A stretch of DNA of 64,000 nt from Streptomyces sp. Tue 6430 (GTDB lineage Bacteria; Actinomycetota; Actinomycetes; Streptomycetales; Streptomycetaceae), in NCBI GenBank assembly GCA_021568835.1, contig JAKGSH010000010.1, positions 4,340,001 to 4,404,000 on the forward strand, given 5' to 3'. The notes below the pieces were generated by a model. The model saw only the letters and a list, made by a program, of their open reading frames with translations, made no database searches and had not been told where the DNA came from. Of this stretch, positions 50,377-58,993 are shown in pieces (the stretch's first letter is position 1; every line of letters begins with the position of its first letter). Position numbers and translations under genes: made by a program.

Positions 50377-51299
50377 ACACCCTGCAGCTCCATGAAGGAG
50401 AACGGGTTCTCCGAGCCGTACACCGGGGCGAAGCCGAGGCGGCTGAGCCGCTGGTCGGCGACGCACTCGAGGTACTGGCGCATCGAGTCGGTGTTCATGC
50501 CCGGCAGGCCGTCCCCGCACAGGTCGCGGGCGAACTGCAGCTCGGCCTCGACGGCCTCCCGCAGCATGTCGGTGACCTGCTCCTGGAGCCGGTGGTCGAA
50601 CAGCTCCGGCTCCTCCTTGCGGACGGTGTCGACGACCTCGAACGCGAAGGACATGTGCATGGTCTCGTCACGGAAGACCCAGTTGGTGCCGGTGGCGAGG
50701 CCGTGCAGCAGACCCCGGCTGCGGAACCAGTAGACGTAGGCGAAGGCACCGTAGAAGAACAGGCCCTCGATGCAGGCGGCGAAGCAGATCAGGTTGAGCA
50801 GGAAGCGGCGGCGGTCGGACGCCGACTCCAGCCGGTCCAGCTTCTCCACCGAGTCCATCCAGCGGAAGCAGAACTCGGCCTTCTCCCGGATGGAGGGGAT
50901 GTTCTCGACCGCGTCGAAGGCGGCGGCGCGGTCCCGCGGATCGGGCAGGTAGGTGTCCAGCAGGGTCAGGTAGAACTGGACGTGCACGGCCTCCTCGAAC
51001 AGCTGCCGGCTCAGGTAGAGCCGTGCCTCGGGGGAGTTGATGTGCTTGTACAGCGTCAGCACCAGGTTGTTCGCCACGATCGAGTCGCCCGTCGCGAAGA
51101 ACGCGACCAGCCGCCCGATCAGGTGCTGCTCGGCGGGCGTCAGCTTCGCCAGGTCGGTGACGTCCGAGTGGAGGTCGACCTCCTCGACGGTCCAGGTGTT
51201 CTTGATGGCGTCCCGGTAGCGCTCGTAGAAGTCGGGGTAGCGCATCGGGCGCAGGGTCAGCTCGAAGCCCGGGTCGAGCAGGTTCTTGTTCTCCGGCAT
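50289..51299 (-). CDS. nrdB: Class Ia ribonucleotide reductase, beta (radical) subunit
   Basis: A 336-residue diiron protein. Iron ligands are visible in RQLFEEAVHVQFY and in FRDETMHMSFAFEVV, with a preceding acidic helix; the C-terminus ends in the acidic DLDEDF, which docks on NrdA. Together with NrdA it makes dNTPs aerobically. The ATG overlaps the nrdA TAA by one base (TAATG), so translation is coupled. The operon is headed by a cobalamin riboswitch. Confidence 0.93.
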   Translation of the reverse strand: MPENKNLLDPGFELTLRPMRYPDFYERYRDAIKNTWTVEEVDLHSDVTDLAKLTPAEQHLIGRLVAFFATGDSIVANNLVLTLYKHINSPEARLYLSRQLFEEAVHVQFYLTLLDTYLPDPRDRAAAFDAVENIPSIREKAEFCFRWMDSVEKLDRLESASDRRRFLLNLICFAACIEGLFFYGAFAYVYWFRSRGLLHGLATGTNWVFRDETMHMSFAFEVVDTVRKEEPELFDHRLQEQVTDMLREAVEAELQFARDLCGDGLPGMNTDSMRQYLECVADQRLSRLGFAPVYGSENPFSFMELQGVQELTNFFERRPSAYQVAVEGTVDLDEDF

Positions 51300-53679
51300 T
51301 ACTGGCAGGCCTCACAGGACTCGGGGTTTTCGAGGGAGCAGGCGACGGCGTCCTCGGGGCCGGCTGCCGCACGGGGACCGGGGCCTGCGCCCGTGCCGCG
51401 CGGGCGATGCGGGTCGCCGGGCGGGAGCGCAGGTAGTACGTCGTCTTCAGGCCCGACTTCCAGGCGTACGCGTACATCGAGGAGAGCTTGCCGATGGTCG
51501 GCGTCTCCAGGAACAGGTTCAGGGACTGCGCCTGGTCCAGGTACGGGGTGCGGGCGGCGGCCATGTCGATCAGGCCGCGCTGCGGGATCTCCCACGCCGT
51601 GCGGTACAGCGCCCGTACGTCCTCGGGGATCCAGGTGAAGGACTGCACCGAGCCGTTCGCCTCGCGCAGGGCCTCGCGGGTGCGGGCGTCCCACACGCCC
51701 AGCTCCTTGAGCTCGCGCACCAGGTAGGAGTTGACCTGGAGGAACTCACCGGACAGCGTCTCGCGCTTGAACAGGTTGGACACCTGCGGCTCGATGCACT
51801 CGTACACACCGGCGATGGACGCGATGGTGGCGGTCGGCGCGATGGCCAGGAGCAGCGAGTTGCGCATGCCGGTCGCCGCGACGCGCTCGCGCAGCGCCGC
51901 CCAGCGTTCCGGCCAGGCGAACTCGACGCCGTAGTGGTCGGGGTGCAGCACGCCCCGGGCGGTACGGGTCTTCTCCCAGGCGGGCAGCGGGCCGTTGCGC
52001 TCGGCGAGGTCGGCGGAGGCCTCGTACGCGGCGAGCATGATCCGCTCGGCGATCCGGGTGGAGAGCGCCCTGGCCCCGGGCGAGTCGAAGGGCAGCCGCA
52101 GCTTGAAGAAGACGTCCTGGAGGCCCATCGCGCCCAGCCCGACCGGCCGCCAGCGGGCGTTGGAGCGGCCCGCCTGCTCGGTGGGGTAGAAGTTGATGTC
52201 GACGACCCGGTCGAGGAAGGTGACGGCGGTGCGGACGGTCTCGTCCAGCCGCTCCCAGTCGATGACCTCGGCGGCCCCGGGGCGCGTGTCGACGAACGCG
52301 CCGAGGTTCACCGAACCCAGGTTGCAGACCGCCGTCTCGCCGTCGTCGGTGACCTCCAGGATCTCCGTGCACAGGTTCGAGGAGTGGACCACGTGGCCCG
52401 GTTCGGCGGTCTGGTTGGCGGTGCGGTTGGCCGCGTCCTTGAAGGTCATCCAGCCGTTGCCGGTCTGCGCGAGGGTGCGCATCATGCGGCCGTACAGGTC
52501 GCGTGCCGCGATGGTTCTCCTCGCCAGGCCCGCCGCCTCGGCCGCGCGGTAGGCCGCGTCGAACTCGTCGCCCCACAGGTCGACCAGCTCGGGCACGTCG
52601 GCCGGGGAGAACAGCGACCACTGCCCGTCGGCGTCGACCCGCCGCATGAACTCGTCCGGCACCCAGTGCGCCAGGTTGAGGTTGTGCGTACGGCGCGCGT
52701 CCTCACCGGTGTTGTCGCGCAGCTCCAGGAACTCCTCGATGTCGGAGTGCCAGGTCTCCAGGTAGACCGCGGCCGCGCCCTTGCGCCGGCCGCCCTGGTT
52801 CACGGCGGCGACCGAGGCGTCCAGGGTCTTCAGGAACGGCACGATGCCGTTGGAGTGCCCGTTGGTGCCGCGGATCAGCGACCCGCGCGAGCGGATGCGG
52901 CTGTACGACAGCCCGATGCCGCCGGCGTGCTTGGAGAGGCGGGCGACCTGGTGGTAGCGGTCGTAGATCGAGTCCAGCTCGTCCAGGGGGGAGTCGAGGA
53001 GGTAGCAGGACGACATCTGCGGGTGCCGGGTGCCGGAGTTGAACAGGGTGGGGGAGGAGGGGAGGTAGTCCAGGCGGCTCATCAGCCCGTAGAGCGCGGC
53101 GACCTCGTCGACGCTCCTCGCCGTGTCGTCCTCGGCCAGGCCGCTCGCCACCCGCAGCAGGAAGTGCTGGGGCGTCTCGACGACCTTGCGGGTCAGCGGG
53201 TGGCGCAGCAGGTAGCGGCTGTGCAGGGTGCGCAGGCCGAAGTAGCCGAAGCGGTCGTCGGCGGCCGTGTCGACCAGCGCGTCGAGCCGGTCGGCGTGCA
53301 GCCGCACGAACGCGGCGGTGCGGTCGGCGATCAGGCCCTCGCGGTGGCCCACGGCGACGGAGGCGGTGAAGGAGGTGACGCCCTGGGAGGCGGCCTCGGC
53401 GCGGATGCCGATCGTCAGCAGCCGGGCGGCCAGCCGGGAGTAGGCGGGGTCCTCGGAGATCAGGCCGGCGGCCGCCTCCGTGGCCAGCTCGCGCAGCTCC
53501 GCGATGACATCCGGCACGGCCCCCCGCGCGGACCGGCCCCGCAGGGCGGCGGCGGCGACCCGGCCGGGGTCGGCGTCGGGGAGGTCGGCGGTCAGCTCGG
53601 TCAGGGTCCGCAGCAGTGCGGCTCCGGGACCGTCGGTCTCCGGGGCCGCTGAAGCCGGTTCGGCTGGCGCGATGGTCAC
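51299..53679 (-). CDS. nrdA: Class Ia ribonucleotide reductase, alpha subunit, frameshifted at the C-terminus
   Basis: About 793 residues if continuous. Landmarks are SPTLFNSGTRHPQMSSCYLL, the substrate Cys in NLCTEILEVT, RWRPVGLGAMGLQDVFFK and SIAGVYECIEPQVSNLFKRE. In the given sequence the main frame leaves phase after APVPVRQPA near 51356 and runs on through nrdB to 50668. The true tail, EDAVACSLENPESCEACQ with the redox-active Cys pair, is one base away and ends at 51299. One extra G in the GGGG run at 51356-51359 restores it. GTG 53679 (MTIAPAEPASA) is the start, with GGGAGAG upstream; the long upstream frame is not coding. Losing the C-terminal cysteines would uncouple the enzyme from thioredoxin. 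Confidence 0.9.
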
Positions 53680-53779
53680 GTGGGGCTCTCCCTCGCTCGG
53701 CGGGGGCCTTGCGCGGGGCAGGGGGCAGCACACGAGCGCGGGGGCGCGTCGCGTCCACCGGCCCATTCCGCGAGGCCCG

Positions 53780-53938
53780 GACGTCAGGGCACCCGAACCG
53801 GACGGACCGGGTGCGCTGCCGGCAGGTGCTCGGACTGGCCGTGCGTGCGCATATGGGCATGCGCGCACGCACGTACACCGTTGCGGGACAGTTCCGGATT
53901 CGCACCGGATTCCCCTGCGGCGACAGCGAGCATGAGCA
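53780..53938 (-). promoter_or_regulatory. Cobalamin (B12) riboswitch of nrdABS
   Basis: On the minus strand the leader reads GGGGAATCCGGTGCGAATCC, then GGAACTGTCCCGCAACGGTG, and further on the B12 box AGTCCGAGCACCTGCCGGCAG-like element. These are the conserved blocks of an adenosylcobalamin riboswitch in order and with usual spacing. A hairpin (GCACCCG/CGGGTGC, about 53789-53815) just after the aptamer could be the expression platform. A TATGCT -10-like box lies just upstream near 53940. In Streptomyces this element shuts off class Ia reductase when B12, cofactor of the class II enzyme, is available. Confidence 0.9.
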
Positions 53939-54049
53939 TACATCTTGTGCCGGGCTGCCGCGTGACCCCCAGATGTTGTGTCGGACCGGCTTCGCAGCGT
54001 CAACTCCGGGAGGACGCGGGCCCGTCCTGGCGGCACGGGCGCGCACGAC

Positions 54050-54087
54050 AGCGGGCCGCCGGGGGAGATGCCCCGGCGGCCCGCTGC
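54050..54087 (-). terminator. Terminator of symporter operon
   Basis: CAGCGGGCCGCCGGGG pairs perfectly with its complement around GAGATG, just past the symporter stop codon. Confidence 0.85.
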
Positions 54088-54105
54088 GGGATGCGGACGA
54101 CTGTC

Positions 54106-55740
54106 CTAGTGCCCCGCTGCCGTCCCCGCCGTCGCCGGCGGCAGTTCCACCTGGACGCCCGGGTCGCCGGCGTCCGCCGTGTAGTCCGACGGGGACGTCT
54201 CGTCGACGCCCTCCGGAGCCTTCAGCGCCTTCAGGACGAAGGTCAGCACCACCGTCACCACCACGTTCAGCACGAACGCCGTCAGGCCGATGTAGCCGAT
54301 CTCCCCGATGCCGGGGATCTCCTTCGACGAGCCGCCGAAGTGCGCCTGCGTCGGGGAGGCGACGCCGTACGCCGCGACCGTGCCGTAGACCATGCCGACG
54401 GCCCAGCCGGCCAGCAGCGCCCAGCGGTGGAACCAGCGGGTGAACAGGCCGCCCACCAGGGCCGGGAAGGTCTGCAGGATCCAGATGCCGCCCAGCAGCT
54501 GGAAGTTGATGGCGACCGTCTTGTCCATGGTGAGGACGAAGACCAGCGCGCCCACCTTCACCAGCAGCGAGACCAGCTTGGAGACGCGGGTCTCCTCCTT
54601 GGGCGTGGCGTCCGGCTTGATGAAGTCCTTGTAGATGTTGCGGGTGAACAGGTTCGCGGCCGCGATGGACATGATGGCGGCCGGCACCAGCGCGCCGATG
54701 CCGATCGCCGCGAAGGCCACGCCCGCGAACCACGCCGGGAACATGTCCTCGAAGAGCTGCGGGATCGCCAACTGGCCGTTGGTGACCTTCACTCCGGCGG
54801 CGATCGCCATGAAGCCCAGCAGGGCGAGCAGGCCGAGCATGAGGGAGTACAGCGGCAGGATCGTGGTGTTGCGGCGGATCACGTCACGGCTGCGCGAGGA
54901 CAGCGTCGCGGTGATCGAGTGCGGGTACATGAACAGCGCCAGCGCGGAGCCCAGTGCCAGCGTGGCGTACGTCCACTGGCCCGCCTCGGCCGGGGCCAGC
55001 GCGCCGCGCGGCTTGCCGGTCGCAGGGTTGGTCTGGGCGAAGGCGTCGCCCGCCTTGGCGAAGATGTCGTCGAACCCGCCGAGCTTGATGGGGATGTAGA
55101 TGATCGCCACCGCGATGACGATGTAGATCAGCGTGTCCTTCACGAACGCGATCAGCGCGGGCGCCCGCAGCCCCGACGAGTAGGTGTACGCCGCGAGCAC
55201 GCCGAAGGCGATCAGCAGCGGCAGGTCCTTGACGAACCAGTTGGTGTTCTCGCCGCCGCCGACGCCCATCACGTCCAGCACGGCCTGGATGCCGACGAGC
55301 TGGAGCGCGATGTACGGCATGGTGGCCAGGATGCCGGTGACGGCCACGGCCAGGGAGAGCCCCTTGGAGCCGAACCGGCCGCGCACGAAGTCCGAGGTCG
55401 TCACGTACCCGTGCCGGTGCGACACCGACCACAGGCGCGGCAGGAACGTGAAGATCAGCGGGTAGACGAGGATCGTGTACGGCACCGCGAAGAAGCCCGC
55501 CGCGCCGGCCGCGTAGATCGCCGCCGGGACCGCCACGAACGTGTAGGCCGTGTACAGGTCGCCGCCCAGCAGGAACCAGGTGACCCAGGTGCCGAACGAC
55601 CGGCCGCCCAGGCCCCATTCGTCGAGGCTGTGCTCGTCGGCGGCCCGGCGCCAGCGCGCGGCCAGGAAGCCCATGACCGTGACGGCCAGGAAGAAGAAGA
55701 TGAAGACGGCGAGGGCGACGCCGTTCACGCCGTCCTTCAC
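54106..55740 (-). CDS. Sodium:solute symporter family permease
   Basis: A 544-residue SSS-family transporter with 12-13 predicted membrane helices, among them FIFFFLAVTVMGFLAARW, GWGLGG-type loop WGLGGRSFGTWVTWFLLGGD, and the sodium-site stretch AAAIMSIAAANLFTRNIYKD. Features such as GGDLYTAYTFVAVPA resemble the actinobacterial monocarboxylate permease MctC group. GTG 55740 overlaps the stop of the DUF3311 gene (GTGA). Pairs of a small DUF3311 protein and this permease are common. Substrate (acetate, pyruvate, propionate or other) cannot be told from sequence. Confidence 0.88.
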   Translation of the reverse strand: MKDGVNGVALAVFIFFFLAVTVMGFLAARWRRAADEHSLDEWGLGGRSFGTWVTWFLLGGDLYTAYTFVAVPAAIYAAGAAGFFAVPYTILVYPLIFTFLPRLWSVSHRHGYVTTSDFVRGRFGSKGLSLAVAVTGILATMPYIALQLVGIQAVLDVMGVGGGENTNWFVKDLPLLIAFGVLAAYTYSSGLRAPALIAFVKDTLIYIVIAVAIIYIPIKLGGFDDIFAKAGDAFAQTNPATGKPRGALAPAEAGQWTYATLALGSALALFMYPHSITATLSSRSRDVIRRNTTILPLYSLMLGLLALLGFMAIAAGVKVTNGQLAIPQLFEDMFPAWFAGVAFAAIGIGALVPAAIMSIAAANLFTRNIYKDFIKPDATPKEETRVSKLVSLLVKVGALVFVLTMDKTVAINFQLLGGIWILQTFPALVGGLFTRWFHRWALLAGWAVGMVYGTVAAYGVASPTQAHFGGSSKEIPGIGEIGYIGLTAFVLNVVVTVVLTFVLKALKAPEGVDETSPSDYTADAGDPGVQVELPPATAGTAAGH

Positions 55741-56003
55741 TTCGCCGCACCCCCGCCCCGGTTCCCGCGGCCGCGCTGGTCGAGCTGCCACAGCTTGTAG
55801 GCGGTGACCGTGAGTGCGGTGGAGAGCAGCACCCACAGCATCTGGTACCAGTAGAAGAAGGGGATGCCGATGAACGCGGGGTCGGTCTTCGCGTACGAAC
55901 CGACCCACAGCATCGCCACGAAGGGCGCGAACAGACACAGGCCGATGACGACGCGCAACGGCGTCACCACCGGTCTTGCGGTTACTTCTGGGGCTTCTGA
56001 CAC
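55737..56003 (-). CDS. DUF3311 small membrane protein
   Basis: An 88-residue protein with two transmembrane helices (VVIGLCLFAPFVAMLWVGSY and FYWYQMLWVLLSTALTVTAY). It is a standard partner of SSS-family permeases and probably an accessory subunit, by analogy with similar two-gene units. GTG 56003 is the start; its stop overlaps the permease start by four bases. Confidence 0.87.
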   Translation of the reverse strand: MSEAPEVTARPVVTPLRVVIGLCLFAPFVAMLWVGSYAKTDPAFIGIPFFYWYQMLWVLLSTALTVTAYKLWQLDQRGRGNRGGGAAK

Positions 56004-56138
56004 GGGGTGGCTCCGTCCCTAGCGGATCACGTGCAACGCGCACGAAATGTAGGTGACGGATAAAGGGAAGCGGAAGACCTCGTCCGGATATCGCTCCCGC
56101 CGCTCCGTGGAGCGAAGCGACGGGACCGCCCCGCGGTC

Positions 56139-56897
56139 CTAGGGCCGCTTGAGCCGCGCGACGAACTTGTACCGGTCCCCCCGGTACACCGACCGCACCC
56201 ACTCCACCGGCCGGCCCTCCTTGTCCACGGAGTGGCGGGACAGCATCAGCATCGGCAGGCCGACGTCCGTGCCGAGCAGGCCCGCCTCGCGCGGGGTGGC
56301 CAGGGAGGTCTCGATGGTCTCCTCGGCCTCGGCCAGGTGGACGTCGTAGACCTCGGCGAGCGCGGTGTACAGGGACGTGTACTTCACCAGTGACCTGCGC
56401 AGGGCCGGGAAGCGCTTGGCCGACAGGTGGGTGGTCTCGATGGCCATCGGCTCGCCGTTGGCCATGCGCAGCCGCTCGATGCGCAGCACGCGGCCGCCCG
56501 CCGTGATGTCGAGCAGCCCGGCGAGACGGTCGTCGGCCGTGATGTAGCCGATCTCCAGCAGTTGGGAGGTGGGTTCGAGGCCCTGGGCGCGCATGTCCTC
56601 GGTGTACGAGGTGAGCTGGAGGGCCTGGGAGACCTTCGGTTTGGCGACGAAGGTGCCCTTGCCCTGGATGCGCTCCAGCCGGCCCTCGACGACCAGTTCC
56701 TGCAACGCCTGGCGCACGGTGGTGCGCGAAGTGTCGAACTCGGCGGCCAGCGTGCGCTCGGGCGGCACCGGGGTGCCGGGCGACTGCGTCTCGGTCATGT
56801 CGAGGAGATGCTTCTTCAGGCGGTAGTACTTGGGCACGCGCGCGGTACGGACGGTCGCCCCACCCTCGTTCTCCGCACTGCTGACGTCGGTGCTCAT
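56139..56897 (-). CDS. dasR: GntR/HutC-family global regulator DasR
   Basis: A 252-residue regulator. The N-terminal winged helix (YYRLKKHLLDM, FDTSRTTVRQALQELVVEGR) is followed by a UTRA ligand domain (SYTEDMRAQGLEPTSQLLEI, ERLRMANGEPMAIETTHL). Sequence is nearly that of S. coelicolor DasR, which binds dre sites and is released by glucosamine-6-phosphate, linking N-acetylglucosamine to chitinolysis, development and antibiotics. It is divergent from the dasA transporter gene; dre-like sites lie in the shared 421-base region and at nagB. Confidence 0.96.
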   Translation of the reverse strand: MSTDVSSAENEGGATVRTARVPKYYRLKKHLLDMTETQSPGTPVPPERTLAAEFDTSRTTVRQALQELVVEGRLERIQGKGTFVAKPKVSQALQLTSYTEDMRAQGLEPTSQLLEIGYITADDRLAGLLDITAGGRVLRIERLRMANGEPMAIETTHLSAKRFPALRRSLVKYTSLYTALAEVYDVHLAEAEETIETSLATPREAGLLGTDVGLPMLMLSRHSVDKEGRPVEWVRSVYRGDRYKFVARLKRP

Positions 56898-57042
56898 GGC
56901 CTGCCTTCCCGGCTCCGGGTGCCGAACCGGCCGACGCTGACGTCGGCCGCGGCTCACATCGTGGCACGGGTTCGTGGGCGGGGTGTCCGGTGCGGTGACC
57001 TCGCGCGCTCCGTGATCCCCTCTGTATACCTCTGAGACCCTC

Positions 57043-57058
57043 GTTGGTCTAGTCCAGC
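57043..57058. promoter_or_regulatory. DasR-responsive element (dre) in dasR-dasA region
   Basis: GTTGGTCTAGTCCAGC matches the TGGTCTAGACCA-type palindrome with one mismatch in the core. It is nearer dasR than dasA and may serve autoregulation. Confidence 0.75.
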
Positions 57059-57176
57059 ACGCCCTCGCGCGTGGCTGGTTCATTCCGTCGCGGAGGGTCG
57101 GTCGGCCGTCCCCGAATTGAAAAGTCCCTGCATATCGCGGTCCCGTAACGGACGACTCGGGCCCGCTCGAACACCC

Positions 57177-57240
57177 TTGACAGCCCTATTGGTCTGAGCC
57201 AAGCTCCGGGTACTGGTCTACACCATTGGTCCAGGTCCTG
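57177..57240 (+). promoter_or_regulatory. dasA promoter with clustered dre sites
   Basis: TTGACA (57177-57182) is a consensus -35. ATTGGTCTGAGCCAAG (57188-57203) and ACTGGTCTACACCATT (57212-57227) are two dre-type palindromes, and a further half-match ATTGGTCC overlaps the second. The first occupies the -35/-10 spacer and the second the region just downstream, so DasR would block initiation. The remaining 80 bases to the dasA start show only the GAGGAGGG ribosome site. Confidence 0.8.
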
Positions 57241-57318
57241 GCCCCACGGACGGTACGCGTTGACGCTCGACCGCGGCGGGAGGCAGGGGGGTTTGTGGCA
57301 TCCCTGAGGAGGGTTGGC

Positions 57319-58602
57319 GTGAAGCGCAAGCTGATAGCCGCGATCGGTATCGCGGGCATGATGGTCTCCATCGCGGCGTGCGGGGACGACAAGGACAGCG
57401 GGGGCTCGGACAAGGGCGCCGACGCCAAGGAGCTGACGGTCTGGCTGACCGTCGACGCGCAGAACAACTGGCCCGACCTGGTGAAGGCCGCGGACGCGGC
57501 GGTGCAGAAGAAGCACCCCGGCGTCAGGATCACCCACGAGTACTACGGCTGGCCCGACAAGAACGCCAAGCTCGACGCGGTGCTCGCCACCGACAAGGCC
57601 CCCGACGTGGTCGAGATGGGCAACACCGAGATGCTCGGCTACATGGTCAAGGGCGCCTTCGCCCCCCTGGACGCCGCCGCGTTCGACAACTCCTCCGCCT
57701 GGCTGGACGGCCTCAAGGCCTCGGTGACGTACGAGGAGAAGACCTACGGCGTGCCGTACTACGCGGGCGGCCGCGTCGGCAACTGGCGCAAGGACCTCTT
57801 CGCCGCCGCCGGCGTCAAGACGGCCCCGAAGACCTACGCGGAGCTGACCGCCGCCCTGGACAAGGTCCAGAAGAAGGAGGGCGACAAGTTCAGCGCCTGG
57901 TACCAGCCCACCCGCGACTGGTACGCGGCCATGTCCTTCGTCCACGACGCCGGCGGCTCCATCGCGAAGGAGGAGGGCGGCCGGTGGAAGGGCAACCTCT
58001 CCTCGCCCGAGTCCGTCAAGGGCCTCACCGAGTTCAAGAACGTCGTCGACCGGTACATGCACGGCGACAAGACCAAGGACGAGTCCGACCGCTACCTCGT
58101 CTACGGCCAGGGCAAGTCCGGCATGATCTTCGGCGCCGCCTGGGAGGGCGGGACCGCCGAGACCCCCGAGAACGACAAGAGCGGCAAGCTCAAGGGCAAC
58201 CTCGAGAACTTCGTCATGCCCGGCCCGTCCGGCAAGAACCTCCCCGTCTTCCTGGGCGGTTCCGACCTCGCCGTCCCGGTCAAGTCGGACGCGCGGGAAC
58301 TCGCCGCCGAGTGGATCAACGCGTTCACCGGTCCCGCCGGCCAGAAGGGCCTGATGGCCAAGGGCAACCTGCCCAACAACAAGACCGACCTCGCGACCCT
58401 GAAGAACGACCCCAAGACGGTCGTGCCGGCCACCGCGGCCGAGTCCAACTGGTTCGTCCCCATGGCGCCCGGCTGGGGCCAGGTCGAGAAGGCCCAGGTC
58501 CTGCAGACCATGCTGCAGAACATCGGCACCGGCAAGAAGACCGTCGAGGAGGCCGCCAAGGAGGCGGACGCCGCGATCGACAAGGTCATCAACACCAAGT
58601 GA
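57319..58602 (+). CDS. dasA: Chitobiose-binding lipoprotein DasA
   Basis: A 427-residue ABC solute-binding protein, cluster-1 carbohydrate type. The N-terminus is a lipoprotein signal (KRKLIAAIGIAG ... SIAACGDD, lipidated Cys). The mature part begins with an acidic/Ser/Gly stretch, then LTVWLTVDAQNNWPDLV, DKAPDVVEMGNTEMLGYM and GGSDLAVPVKSDARELAAEW. DasA binds N,N'-diacetylchitobiose and feeds the DasBC permease; energy comes from the shared ATPase MsiK encoded elsewhere. GTG 57319 has GAGGAGGG five bases upstream. Under DasR control from the clustered dre sites. Confidence 0.95.
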   Translation: MKRKLIAAIGIAGMMVSIAACGDDKDSGGSDKGADAKELTVWLTVDAQNNWPDLVKAADAAVQKKHPGVRITHEYYGWPDKNAKLDAVLATDKAPDVVEMGNTEMLGYMVKGAFAPLDAAAFDNSSAWLDGLKASVTYEEKTYGVPYYAGGRVGNWRKDLFAAAGVKTAPKTYAELTAALDKVQKKEGDKFSAWYQPTRDWYAAMSFVHDAGGSIAKEEGGRWKGNLSSPESVKGLTEFKNVVDRYMHGDKTKDESDRYLVYGQGKSGMIFGAAWEGGTAETPENDKSGKLKGNLENFVMPGPSGKNLPVFLGGSDLAVPVKSDARELAAEWINAFTGPAGQKGLMAKGNLPNNKTDLATLKNDPKTVVPATAAESNWFVPMAPGWGQVEKAQVLQTMLQNIGTGKKTVEEAAKEADAAIDKVINTK

Positions 58603-58985
58603 CGACGGGCGGGGCGTCCGCCGCGGCGGAGCCCCGCCGTCCGCACGACCCGCGGGGCGTCCGCCCCGCACGCCTTGCGGACCCCGGCCGGCCCGGCCTC
58701 CCGCGGGGGCTCCGCCGCCGTCCGGCGCACGGTGCTCCGCCTCCCGCCCGACCGCGGGGCTCCGCCCCGCCTCCGGCCCGCGGGGGCCCGCCGCCGTCCG
58801 GCCGAGGGCCCGCCCCCGTCCGGCCCGTGGGAGCTCCGCCGCCGTCCGATCCGGGGCCCCGCCGTCCGGCCCGCGGGGCTTCGTCTCCCGTCCGACCCGC
58901 GGGCCCCGGCCGCCGCACACCCGCGGGGGTTCGCCGCCGTACACCCACGGGGTCCGGCCCCGTCCGACCTGAGGGACCGCTGAGG
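58603..58985. repeat. Degenerate GC-rich repeat array between dasA and dasB
   Basis: The 391-base gap is filled by about ten imperfect 20-30-base units built from CGCGGGGSCTCCGCC and GCCGTCCGGCC-type words (S = C or G), for example around 58700, 58745, 58785, 58830, 58875 and 58920. The units are self-complementary in part and can form successive hairpins. No gene is seen inside; frames across it are low-complexity Pro/Arg/Ala. The array ends at a GCTGAGGAGC ribosome site for dasB. Confidence 0.75.
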
Positions 58986-58993
58986 AGCGCGCG

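Noticed and set aside
54106..56967. One 953-codon minus-strand frame joining GntR-like and symporter sequence
   Set aside because: Only the 3' part is the permease. The rest is out of frame through DUF3311 and dasR, which are real genes in other frames with GTGA overlap.
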